Source: Hymenobacter convexus
GTDB lineage: Bacteria > Bacteroidota > Bacteroidia > Cytophagales > Hymenobacteraceae
Assembly (NCBI RefSeq): GCF_030580955.1
Contig: NZ_JAUQON010000002.1
Span: 713,170-777,169, forward strand
Reading direction: 5' to 3'
Length of the DNA: 64,000 nucleotides
Position numbers and translations under genes: made by a program. This document shows positions 1 to 7,760 of this stretch, in pieces. Position 1 is the stretch's first letter. The number at the start of each line of letters is the position of its first letter. The notes under the pieces are model-generated. The model did no database searches. It had not been told where the DNA came from and was given only the letters and a program-made list of their open reading frames with translations.

Positions 1-17
1 CGCTCTGCATGACGTTC
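1..17. repeat. Right arm of a dispersed inverted-repeat element, cut by the window edge
   Basis: The first 17 bases match the outer end of the right arm of the element at 54192-54280, including GCTCTGCATGACGTTC. The rest of the element must lie left of the window. Seen directly as sequence identity; that a complete element exists upstream is inferred. Confidence 0.7.
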
Positions 18-38
18 AATTTGCAGTAACCGCTGGTT

Positions 39-677
39 TCAACCCGCCGCCACCCGCGCCACCACGGCAAAAAGCGGGTCGGAGCGGCCGGGCGGCAGCG
101 GGCTGCGGTCGAGCAGTTCGATGCCGTGCCAGCCGCCGGCCGCAGTCAGGTACTGGCGCACCAGGGCGAGGTGGCCGCGGTCGTCCAGCGCGTGCCAGGC
201 GGCAATGGCTTTGCTGGGAAAGCAGCGGTTGGAGAAGGTGATGACCAGCGGGGCCTCGGGCCGGAGCACGCGGGCCAGCTCGCGCAGCACCGCCACGGGC
301 TGCGTCAGATAGTCGATGGACACGCAGATGGCCGCACCGTCGAACTCGTCGTCGGCGAAGGGCAGGGCGGGCTGCTGGTTCAGGTCCTGCACCACGAATG
401 ACGCCAGCCGCGGGTTGGCTTTCAGCTCGGCTTTGTTCATACCCAGGCCCACCACCCGGCGGTAGAGCACCTCGGGTGGCAGGTGGCTCACCCAACTGCT
501 CATCAGGTCGAGCAGGGTAGAATCCGGCGGAAAGTATTCGCGGTAGAGCTGCGTGACGGCCGCAATGGCGCGGTCGTCGATGTGCGTCACGAAGCGCGGG
601 TGGTGGTAGAATTCCGCATCAGGCGTTTCGTCCTGGCGGCGGAAGATGTTGGCGGGAAGAGCGTCGTCGGGGTTCAT
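39..677 (-). CDS. Class I SAM-dependent methyltransferase
   Basis: A 212-residue protein with a Rossmann methyltransferase layout. The first motif, around residues 54-66 (STLLDLMSSWVSHLP), is unusual because it lacks the common GxGxG. A region near residues 105-125 (PFADDEFDGAAICVSIDYL) corresponds to motif IV and is followed by the post-motif helix LRELARVLRP and the strand PLVITFSNRCFP. The substrate cannot be named. The start was set at MNPDDALP; an earlier in-frame start would read into the repeat element at 698-796, which fills the gap to the upstream UvrA-like gene. Fold call is secure, function is not. Confidence 0.8.
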   Translation of the reverse strand: MNPDDALPANIFRRQDETPDAEFYHHPRFVTHIDDRAIAAVTQLYREYFPPDSTLLDLMSSWVSHLPPEVLYRRVVGLGMNKAELKANPRLASFVVQDLNQQPALPFADDEFDGAAICVSIDYLTQPVAVLRELARVLRPEAPLVITFSNRCFPSKAIAAWHALDDRGHLALVRQYLTAAGGWHGIELLDRSPLPPGRSDPLFAVVARVAAG

Positions 678-697
678 TAAATAGGATGTTGGAACGA

Positions 698-796
698 TGT
701 AGAGACGCGACACTTCGCGTCTTGGGGGTGAACGATGGTGGGCAAGCGTTACCCGAACGGCGCGGCCCCGGAGACGCGAAGTGTCGCGTCTCTACA
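698..796. repeat. Inverted-repeat element, arms of the AGACGCGA-cact-TCGCGTCT type
   Basis: Perfect 25-nt arms at 698-722 and 772-796 are inverted relative to each other and separated by 49 nt. Each arm is itself a hairpin (AGACGCGA, loop CACT, TCGCGTCT). The element fills the whole space between the methyltransferase start and the UvrA-like gene, and the right arm contains that gene's stop codon (792-794). The same two-level architecture recurs at 55087-55191 with a different arm sequence. Confidence 0.85.
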
Positions 797-3329
797 ACCC
801 TAGAAAGGCCGCCAGGTACGGCGCCGTGCGGCTTTCCTTCGCCCGCGCCACTTCGCGCGGCGGCCCGGCGGCTACCACGCGCCCGCCGTCCTCGCCCGCG
901 CCGGGGCCGATGTCGATGACCCAATCGGAGCCGGCCACCACGCGCATTTCGTGTTCTACCACAATGACGGTATTGCCGGCTTCCACCAGGCCTTCGAGCT
1001 GAAGCATGAGCTTCTCGGTATCGGAAGGGTGGAGGCCGGTGGTAGGCTCATCCAGAACATATAAAGTGTTGCCGCGGCCGATGCGCTGCAACTCGGTGGC
1101 GAGCTTGATGCGCTGGGCCTCGCCGCCGCTCAGCTCGGTGGCGGGCTGGCCGAGGCGCAGGTAGCCCAGGCCCACTTCGCGCAGCACGGTGAGGGCGCGA
1201 TGGATGGCGGGCTCGTCGGCGAAGAACTCCCAGGCGTCGTCCACGGTCAAACCCAGCACTTCGGCGATGTTGCGGCCCTGGTACTGCACCTCAAGGGTTT
1301 TGGCGTTGTAGCGGGCGCCGTGGCACACCGGGCAGGGCGCGTACACGCTGGGCAGAAACAGCAATTCCACCATCACGAAGCCCTCGCCGGAGCAGTTTTC
1401 GCAGCGCCCCTTGGCCACGTTGAAGCTGAAGCGGCCGGCGTCGTAGCGGCGCTTGCGGGCCTCGGGCGTGGCGGCGAAGAGCTTGCGCACGTGGTCGAAC
1501 AAGCCGGTGTAGGTGGCCATGTTGGAGCGCGGCGTGCGGCCGATGGGCTTCTGGTCGACGCGCACCAGACGCTTGATTTTGTCCAGGCCGGCCGTAATCT
1601 GGCCGCCCAGCGTGGCCGGCGCGGGTGCGGCCAGGGGGTCGGTTTCCTCTTCCTCGGCTTCGATGGCCTGGCCTAGGCTTTCGGCCACCAGCTCCACCAG
1701 CACCTGGCTCACAAGGCTCGACTTGCCCGAGCCCGACACGCCCGTAACGGTGGTGAACACGCCCAGCGGAAATTCCACGGCCAGGTTTTCGAGGTTGTTG
1801 CGCGTCACGCCGGCCAGCTTTAGCCAGCCGGTGGGCTTGCGCGGCGGCACGTCGGGCAGGGGCGAAGTATCGAAGAGAAACTGGCGCGTCTGCGATTCCA
1901 GCACGAGTTGTAAACCTTCGGGCGGGCCGCTGTAGAGGATTTCGCCGCCCTTCTCGCCGGCCGCCGGGCCCACGTCTACCAGCCAGTCGGCCTGGCGAAT
2001 AACGTCCAGGTCGTGCTCCACCACAAACAGCGAATTACCCGCGCTTTTCAATCCGGCCAACGCTTTCAGCAGCGCCTCGGTGTCGGCCGGGTGCAGGCCG
2101 GCGCTGGGCTCATCGAGCACATAAACAACGCCGAAGAGGTTGGAATAGAGCTGCGTGGCCAGCCGTAGGCGCTGCAACTCACCCGGCGAAAGCGTGGGCG
2201 TGCCGCGTTCCAGAGACAAATAGCCCAGCCCCAAATCGAGTAGCACCGTGAGGCGGGCGGCCAAATCCTCGGCAATGCGCCGCGCCACAATAGCCTGCTC
2301 GGGGTGCTCCTGGTCGTGCTTCTGCTTCCCGGCTTTGCCCTCAGCAAAGGGCTGCAGCAACGCCGCCAGCCGCTTCAGGGGCAGGCGCGACATTTCGGCA
2401 ATGTCCAGCCCGGCAAACTTCACGCTCAGCGACTCCACCCGCAGGCGCTTGCCGTGGCAGGTGGGGCAGTCGGAACCCAGCATGTATTGGGCCACGCGCT
2501 TTTTCATCAGCGCGCTTTGGGTGGTGGCGAAGGTGTGCAGCACGTACTTCTTCACCCCCGTGAAGGTGCCCATGTAGTTCGGCGGCTCGCGGCGCTTGAT
2601 GGCCCGCTGCGTCTGCTCGGGCGAGTAGCCGGGGTACACGGGCAGCACGGGCTGCTCCTCGGTGAAGAGTATCCAGTCCCGGTCTTTCTGCGGCAAGTCC
2701 TGCCAGGGCGTGTCCACGTCGAAGCCCATGCTCACGAGGATGTCGCGCTGATTCTGGCCGCCCCAGGCCTGCGGCCAGGCCGCAATGGCCCGCTCCCGGA
2801 TGGTGAGCGTGGGGTCGGGCACCATGCTGGCTTCGGTCACCTCATACACGCGGCCCAGGCCGTGGCAGGTAGGGCAGGCGCCCTCGGCGGTGTTGGGCGA
2901 AAAGGCTTCGGCGTAAATAATGCCCTGCCCGGCCGGGTAGTCGCCGGCCCGCGAGTACAGCATCCGCAGCAGGTTGGAAAGCGTCGTGACCGAGCCCACC
3001 GACGAGCGGGTGCTCGGTGCACCGCGCTGCTGCTGCAACGCCACGGCCGGCGGCAGCCCCTCAATGGCCGTCACCTCGGGCACGGCCATCTGGTGGAACA
3101 GCCGCCGGGCGTAGGGCGACACCGATTCGAGGTAGCGGCGCTGGGCCTCGGCGTAGAGCGTACCAAAGGCCAGGCTGCTCTTGCCCGAGCCCGACACGCC
3201 GGTGAACACCACCAGCGCATCGCGCGGAATGTCGACGTCGACGTTTTTGAGGTTGTGCTCGCGGGCGCCGCGCACGCGCACGAAACCGGTAAAATCAGCG
3301 GTGGAGGAGGATTCGGCGGCTTGAGCCAT
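792..3329 (-). CDS. UvrA-class ABC ATPase lacking the UvrB-binding domain (UvrA2-like)
   Basis: An 845-residue protein with two ABC modules. Walker A GVSGSGKSS occurs at about residues 44-52 and 530-538. Signatures are LSPGELQR near 380 (variant) and LSGGEAQR near 733. Zinc-type pairs are CPTC near 152, CPTC near 288, and CENC (643-646) with CPVC (666-669). Canonical UvrA is about 940 residues; here the segment between the first Walker region and the first CPTC is short, so the UvrB-interaction domain and one CxxC pair appear missing. Family members of this type are linked to DNA damage tolerance or drug resistance rather than standard UvrABC repair. The final Leu codon and stop lie in a repeat arm. 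Confidence 0.88.
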   Translation of the reverse strand: MAQAAESSSTADFTGFVRVRGAREHNLKNVDVDIPRDALVVFTGVSGSGKSSLAFGTLYAEAQRRYLESVSPYARRLFHQMAVPEVTAIEGLPPAVALQQQRGAPSTRSSVGSVTTLSNLLRMLYSRAGDYPAGQGIIYAEAFSPNTAEGACPTCHGLGRVYEVTEASMVPDPTLTIRERAIAAWPQAWGGQNQRDILVSMGFDVDTPWQDLPQKDRDWILFTEEQPVLPVYPGYSPEQTQRAIKRREPPNYMGTFTGVKKYVLHTFATTQSALMKKRVAQYMLGSDCPTCHGKRLRVESLSVKFAGLDIAEMSRLPLKRLAALLQPFAEGKAGKQKHDQEHPEQAIVARRIAEDLAARLTVLLDLGLGYLSLERGTPTLSPGELQRLRLATQLYSNLFGVVYVLDEPSAGLHPADTEALLKALAGLKSAGNSLFVVEHDLDVIRQADWLVDVGPAAGEKGGEILYSGPPEGLQLVLESQTRQFLFDTSPLPDVPPRKPTGWLKLAGVTRNNLENLAVEFPLGVFTTVTGVSGSGKSSLVSQVLVELVAESLGQAIEAEEEETDPLAAPAPATLGGQITAGLDKIKRLVRVDQKPIGRTPRSNMATYTGLFDHVRKLFAATPEARKRRYDAGRFSFNVAKGRCENCSGEGFVMVELLFLPSVYAPCPVCHGARYNAKTLEVQYQGRNIAEVLGLTVDDAWEFFADEPAIHRALTVLREVGLGYLRLGQPATELSGGEAQRIKLATELQRIGRGNTLYVLDEPTTGLHPSDTEKLMLQLEGLVEAGNTVIVVEHEMRVVAGSDWVIDIGPGAGEDGGRVVAAGPPREVARAKESRTAPYLAAFLGL

Positions 3330-3410
3330 GAGGGGTAGCGCGGTGGAACAGTGAAATCACCGCCTTGCCCATACGTGACCGGCCCGCCCCAAAGCCAATT
3401 ATCCCGCTGC

Positions 3411-6400
3411 TTATTGCACTACCATGCGCGCGGAACTGCCGCCCGCCCGCACTACATAGATGCCCGCCGCCAGCCCGACCAATGGCACAGTCACCGCCGT
3501 GACGCTGCTTGCCGCTATTGGCACGGTGCGCACCGTGCGGCCCATGGCATCAACCAGCGCGACGGCTGAAGCCGCTGCTGGTACCCGCACGCGCACTTCG
3601 GCGTGGGCCGGGTTGGGCCACACCACCAGCGGACTGGCCGCCGCAGCGGAGCGGGCCGCCAGGGCGGGCCCGGTGCCGTTGTTGAGGCGCACGGTCACTG
3701 TGAACTGGCCGTAGTTGCAGGCTGCGAGGTCCAGGTCGCCGTCGTCGTCCAGGTCGCCCAGCACCACGCTGAGGGTGCCACTCGCCGTTGAAACGCTGCT
3801 CATGCTGCCAAACACACCGCTGCCGTTGTTGAGGCGAATGTTGACGGACGAGCTAATGATGTTGTAAGCCGTCGAGAGCAGGTCTAGGTCGCCGTCGCCG
3901 TCCACGTCAGCGGTTGTCACACAGGTGGGCGAAGCGCCCGCGCTCACGTCCGTCGTGCCGCTGAAAATGCCCTGGCCGTTATTTTGCCGGATGCTGATGC
4001 TGCTGCTGCCGTAGTTGGCCGTAAGCAGGTCGAGGTCGCCGTCGTTGTCGATATCCGCTGCGGTCACGAAGCGAGGCGAACTGCCCACCGTCACCGTCGA
4101 GCCCGCCACAAAGGTGCCGCTACCGTCGTTGAGGCGCACCGTCACAAAAGTGCCGTAGCCCAGCAGCAGGTCCAGGTCGCCGTCGTTGTCCACGTCGGCG
4201 GCGGCCAGGTGAAACAGCGTGTAGCCGGTGGGCGCGCTCAACTCAGTGGTGCCACTGAACACGCCAGTGCCGTCGTTGAAGCGCAAACTCACGGTATTGA
4301 CGTCGTTGGCGGTGGCCAGGTCCAGGTCGCCGTCGCCGTCCAGGTCGCCGGTTACCACCGTATTGGGGGTGGTGCCCACCGTCACGGCAGTGGCCGCGGC
4401 AAAGGTGCCATTGCCGTTGTTGAGGCGCAGCTGCACGCGGTTGCTGCCGTAAAGCGTGAGGAGCAGGTCCAGGTCGCCGTCGCCGTCAATGTCGGCCGTG
4501 GTGAGGCAGTAGGGCACGCCGTTGACGGCCAGCGTGGTGCCGCTGGTAAACACGCCCCGGCCGCTGTTGAGGTGTACGCTCACCGAGCCGCCGTTGGAAT
4601 TAGCCGTGAGCAGGTCCAGGTCGCCGTCGTTGTCGATGTCGGCCATCACCGTATTCACCGGGAAGCTGCTCACACTCAAGTTAGCGCCCCCACTAAAAGT
4701 GCCGTTGCCCCCAGTGGCGGCAGCCGTGAACTGGTACACGAACGGCGCCGTGATGGTGCTGCCGGCGCTGTTTTGCGCGCCGGGCAGCAGGGTGGCCTGC
4801 AGGGTTTCGCCGGGCCGGAAAGGCACCGCCGGCGCGAAGCCGACCGTGCTGCCGCTGGCCGTGGCCGTGCCCGCCAGCCGGCCGCCCCGCTGCCCGCTGA
4901 ACACCCGCAACGGCCCCGCCGCGACGGCTGCCCCGCTCACCGGCTGCGAAAATGCCGCCACCACCGCCGCGCTGCGCGGCGCATTGGGCTGGTTGGGCCG
5001 GGGCAGAAACCGCGGGATGGCCAGCCCAAAATATACCTCAAAGGCCGTGCTGCTCACCGACGTGCCCGCCGGCACATCTACGCTGACAATGCCCGTGGTA
5101 GCGCCCGCCGGCACCGTGGCGGTGAGCACATTGGCCGACACCACCGTGAAAACCGCCGCCGTGCCGTTGAAGCGCACGGCCGTAGCCGCCGCCAGGTTGG
5201 CCCCGGTGAGGGTGACGGCGGTGCCCTCCGTGCCGCGGGCCGGCGTGAAGGAGGTCACCAGCGGGCCCAGGTTGAAGCGCACGCTCACGCTGCCGGTGCT
5301 GTTGCTGGCCGTGAGCAGGTCGAGGTCGCCGTCGCCGTCCAGGTCGGCCGCGGCGGGGCCGAACGGCGCCGGGCCCACGGGCACGGTGCTGCCCAGGCCA
5401 AACACGCCGCTGCCGTTGTTGAGGCACATGCTGACCAGGTTGTCGGTCTGGCTGGGCACCACGCAGTCGAGGTCGCCATCGCCGTCCACGTCGGCCAGGG
5501 CCAGGTTGTCGGCGCCCGCCGGAATCACCAGCCGGGTGCCGACTGGTGCGGCCGTGAAACTGCCCGTGCCGTTGTTCAGCTGCACCAGCAAGTTGTTGGG
5601 ACTGGAAAACCGGTCCTTGCGAAAGGCAATGAGCAGGTCCACATCGCCGTCGTTGTCCACGTCGCCCGCCCGGAGCCCGGTGATGCCCGAGTCGGTTAAG
5701 ATGGGTGAGTCGGCGTTGCCCAGCGTGTTGCTGCTAAAAACGCCGCTGCCATTGTTGAAATGCACCCCCACCAGCCCGCCGTGCAGGTAGCCCACCACCA
5801 CGTCGAGGTCGCCGTCGCTGTCCATGTCGGCCAGCAGCACCAGCCCGGTGCCAATCCGCTGGTTGACGAGAAAGCTCTGGCCGCCGCTGAACACGCCGCT
5901 GCCGTTGTTGAAGCGAATAATGGCCATTGAGCCCGTGCTGCTCACCGCGGCCAGGTCCAGGTCGCCGTCGCCGTCCAGGTCGCCCAGGGTCAGGTTGTTG
6001 GTGCCAATGCCCAGGTTGGGGTCGGTGCCGGGGCTGAAGCCGCCGCTGCCGTTGTTCAGGCGCAGGCTCACCGTGGCCGAATTGTTGGCCGATGTCAGCA
6101 GGTCGAGGTCGCCGTCGTTGTCCACGTCGCCCACGGCCAGGTTTTCGGCGCCGCCGCTCACGGCCACGGTGCCGCTGCCACTGAAGGCGCCCGAGCCATC
6201 GTTGAGGCGAATGCTCACCGAACCGCTGTACTTCAGGGCCAGCAGGTCCAGGTCGTTGTCGCCGTCCACGTCGGCGGCCGCTATCTGGTCCAGGCTGGCG
6301 GCCACGGGCACCTCGCCGCCCCCAAAAAGGCCGGTGCCGGCCGTGGCTGCCGCCGTAAACTGGTACACCGTCGGCTGGGCCAGCGCGGTGCCCGTGCTGC

Positions 6401-6713
6401 TCTGCGCCGCCGTGGTGAGGGTGGCCTGCAGGGTTTCGCCCGGCCGGAAGGGCACCGTCGGCGCGAAGCCGACCGTGCTGCCGCTGGCCGTGGCCGCGCC
6501 CGCCAACTTGCCGCCCCGCTGCGCGCTGAACACCCGCACGGCGCCCGTGGTGGCCGCCCCGCTGCTCACCGGCTGCGAAAGGGTAAATCCCACCGCCGAA
6601 GCGCGCGGCGCACTCGTCGCATTGCGGGCCGGGGCCACGCCCGTCACGGAAAAAGTCTGGGCATGAACTGTAGCAGAAAGGAGAGCAAGCAGACCAAGTA
6701 AAGCGTGTTTCAT
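3411..6713 (-). CDS. Exported FG-GAP/VCBS repeat protein with T9SS sorting domain
   Basis: An 1100-residue secreted protein. It has a signal peptide (MKHALLGLLALLSATVHA), an SbsA-like Ig domain near 23-120, a series of FG-GAP repeats carrying calcium-loop motifs such as DNDGDLDLL and DGDGDLDLA, an IPT/TIG domain near 515-595, a second SbsA-like domain near 597-695, a second FG-GAP series, and a C-terminal T9SS type A domain beginning VVWPNPAHAEVRV. The two halves look like an internal duplication: ASGSTVGFAPTVPFRPGETL recurs with one change. It is probably a surface or secreted beta-propeller adhesin; the ligand is unknown. Repetitive DNA makes copy number prone to assembly error. Confidence 0.9.
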   Translation of the reverse strand: MKHALLGLLALLSATVHAQTFSVTGVAPARNATSAPRASAVGFTLSQPVSSGAATTGAVRVFSAQRGGKLAGAATASGSTVGFAPTVPFRPGETLQATLTTAAQSSTGTALAQPTVYQFTAAATAGTGLFGGGEVPVAASLDQIAAADVDGDNDLDLLALKYSGSVSIRLNDGSGAFSGSGTVAVSGGAENLAVGDVDNDGDLDLLTSANNSATVSLRLNNGSGGFSPGTDPNLGIGTNNLTLGDLDGDGDLDLAAVSSTGSMAIIRFNNGSGVFSGGQSFLVNQRIGTGLVLLADMDSDGDLDVVVGYLHGGLVGVHFNNGSGVFSSNTLGNADSPILTDSGITGLRAGDVDNDGDVDLLIAFRKDRFSSPNNLLVQLNNGTGSFTAAPVGTRLVIPAGADNLALADVDGDGDLDCVVPSQTDNLVSMCLNNGSGVFGLGSTVPVGPAPFGPAAADLDGDGDLDLLTASNSTGSVSVRFNLGPLVTSFTPARGTEGTAVTLTGANLAAATAVRFNGTAAVFTVVSANVLTATVPAGATTGIVSVDVPAGTSVSSTAFEVYFGLAIPRFLPRPNQPNAPRSAAVVAAFSQPVSGAAVAAGPLRVFSGQRGGRLAGTATASGSTVGFAPAVPFRPGETLQATLLPGAQNSAGSTITAPFVYQFTAAATGGNGTFSGGANLSVSSFPVNTVMADIDNDGDLDLLTANSNGGSVSVHLNSGRGVFTSGTTLAVNGVPYCLTTADIDGDGDLDLLLTLYGSNRVQLRLNNGNGTFAAATAVTVGTTPNTVVTGDLDGDGDLDLATANDVNTVSLRFNDGTGVFSGTTELSAPTGYTLFHLAAADVDNDGDLDLLLGYGTFVTVRLNDGSGTFVAGSTVTVGSSPRFVTAADIDNDGDLDLLTANYGSSSISIRQNNGQGIFSGTTDVSAGASPTCVTTADVDGDGDLDLLSTAYNIISSSVNIRLNNGSGVFGSMSSVSTASGTLSVVLGDLDDDGDLDLAACNYGQFTVTVRLNNGTGPALAARSAAAASPLVVWPNPAHAEVRVRVPAAASAVALVDAMGRTVRTVPIAASSVTAVTVPLVGLAAGIYVVRAGGSSARMVVQ

Positions 6714-6842
6714 TCGAAAGAATAAAGAGGAAATGAAAGGTAATTACGCTTTTGAGAATAAGCCCTTAGCGCACCATGCTGAGCGAATTATTCCCGGCAA
6801 TACTATAGGCAGGATGGCCCGGGCTGCGCACGCCGGTCAGGT

Positions 6843-6917
6843 AGCGCGAACTTTGAAGTTCGCGTGGCAGAACGACATCCGAAGCGGCGAGGAGACGCGA
6901 ACCACAAAGCCCGTGCT
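6843..6917. repeat. Decayed inverted-repeat element, CGCGAACTT-type arms
   Basis: The left arm at 6843-6865 contains a perfect hairpin (CGCGAACTT, TG, AAGTTCGCG at 6845-6864). The right arm, about 6895-6917, is a degraded inverted copy with roughly 18 of 23 positions matching. The layout is like the other dispersed elements but the sequence family differs. The right arm lies immediately downstream of the msrB stop codon. Confidence 0.5.
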
Positions 6918-7371
6918 ACTGCGCCGCGACCCGAATTTGGACCAGGCTGGCCGAGTTCATGCAGTAGCGCAGGCCACCCGGCGCGGGCCCATCGGGAAAG
7001 ACGTGGCCTAGGTGCCCGCCGCACGCATTGCAGCGCGCTTCCATGCGCTGCATGTTAAAGCTTTCGTCAAAAAAATACGCAATAGCCCCTCGCGTAGCCG
7101 GCTGCCGGAAGCTGGGCTAGCCCGAAATGGCGTGATACTTCTCCGCGCTCTCGAAAAGCAGTGCGCTGCAGCCGGCGCAGGCGTAGCGGCCGGGCTCGTA
7201 GGCGCGGCAGTAGGCGTTGCGGTAGGGCGGCTCGGTGGCGGCTTCGCGCAGCACTTGGAACCGCTCGGGCGGCAGCCGCGCGGCCCACTCGGCGGCGGTG
7301 TGCTCCACGCGCCGGACAGGCTCGGGGTTGCCATATCGGGCGTAGGTGAGGACGTCTTTCCAGCGCAGCAT
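6916..7371 (-). pseudogene. msrB: Peptide-methionine (R)-S-oxide reductase with an in-frame amber codon
   Basis: Read through, this frame gives a normal-length MsrB of about 151 residues. The N-terminal half (MLRWKDVLTYARYGN..., zinc pair CAGC, EKYHAISG) ends at a TAG at 7117-7119. The same frame continues with PSFRQP, the second zinc pair [12 protein letters not shown] and the catalytic-cysteine motif RYCMNSASL, ending at 6916-6918. The stop stands where the family has Trp (HAITGWPSF), so one base change (TGG to TAG) explains it. The N-terminal fragment alone lacks the catalytic Cys and half the zinc site. It is probably a recent pseudogene or a sequencing error, since no other lesion is present. 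It sits 21 bp after the PH-like gene and may share its transcript. Confidence 0.85.
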
Positions 7372-7392
7372 GCAACGATTGGCCGGGCGCGG

Positions 7393-7752
7393 TTAGGCGT
7401 TGGTGGCCAGCAGCGCCACCACGGCGGCAGGGTCGTCGACTTCAATGATGAGTTGCTGGTACTCTTCGTCGTGCAGGTCGATGACTACCACGTTTTCGGG
7501 GTGCACCACGTCGACAAACGCGGGCTTGAGGCCCGGCACGCCGTGCAGGTAAAAAGTCCCGGCTTTGATGACCCACGGCATATAAGTGCCCAGCGCCCGG
7601 AAACCGCTGAGGTTTTTGCCCACTTCCGCATCGGCCCGGACGCCCGTAATGTGGCTGCGCGGAATGGTGAGCGAGCTTTTAAAAGCCCAAAGTTTGTGCA
7701 GGCCCTGCACGGTGAATACGACGGTGTCGTGCTGAATGGTGACGTCAACCAT
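7393..7752 (-). CDS. Conserved hypothetical protein, PH-like fold suspected
   Basis: A 119-residue soluble protein starting MVDVTIQHDTVVF. The pattern (LHKLWAFKSSLTIPRSHI, then ALGTYMPWVIKAGTFYLHG, then NVVVIDLHDEEYQQLIIEVDD) resembles a widespread family of small uncharacterised proteins that I recall from Actinobacteria and Bacteroidota, probably with a PH-like beta-barrel. No catalytic motif is visible. Start chosen at the ATG eight bases after the stop of the NCS1 transporter gene, suggesting co-transcription with it. Function unknown. Confidence 0.7.
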   Translation of the reverse strand: MVDVTIQHDTVVFTVQGLHKLWAFKSSLTIPRSHITGVRADAEVGKNLSGFRALGTYMPWVIKAGTFYLHGVPGLKPAFVDVVHPENVVVIDLHDEEYQQLIIEVDDPAAVVALLATNA

Positions 7753-7760
7753 GAATCGGG

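Noticed and set aside
3984..5699. Long plus-strand open frame opposite the FG-GAP gene
   Set aside because: It is the antisense shadow of a repetitive GC-rich gene: low-complexity His/Arg/Ala/Val text with no domain.
3700..6270. Regularly spaced DNA repeats that might look like a CRISPR array
   Set aside because: They encode calcium-loop motifs in a single open frame and the spacing is set by protein repeats; spacers are homologous, not unique.
7117..7119. Programmed recoding (pyrrolysine or selenocysteine) at the msrB stop
   Set aside because: The codon replaces a conserved Trp, is TAG not TGA, no recoding element is apparent, and nothing in the window supports pyrrolysine use. A point mutation is simpler.
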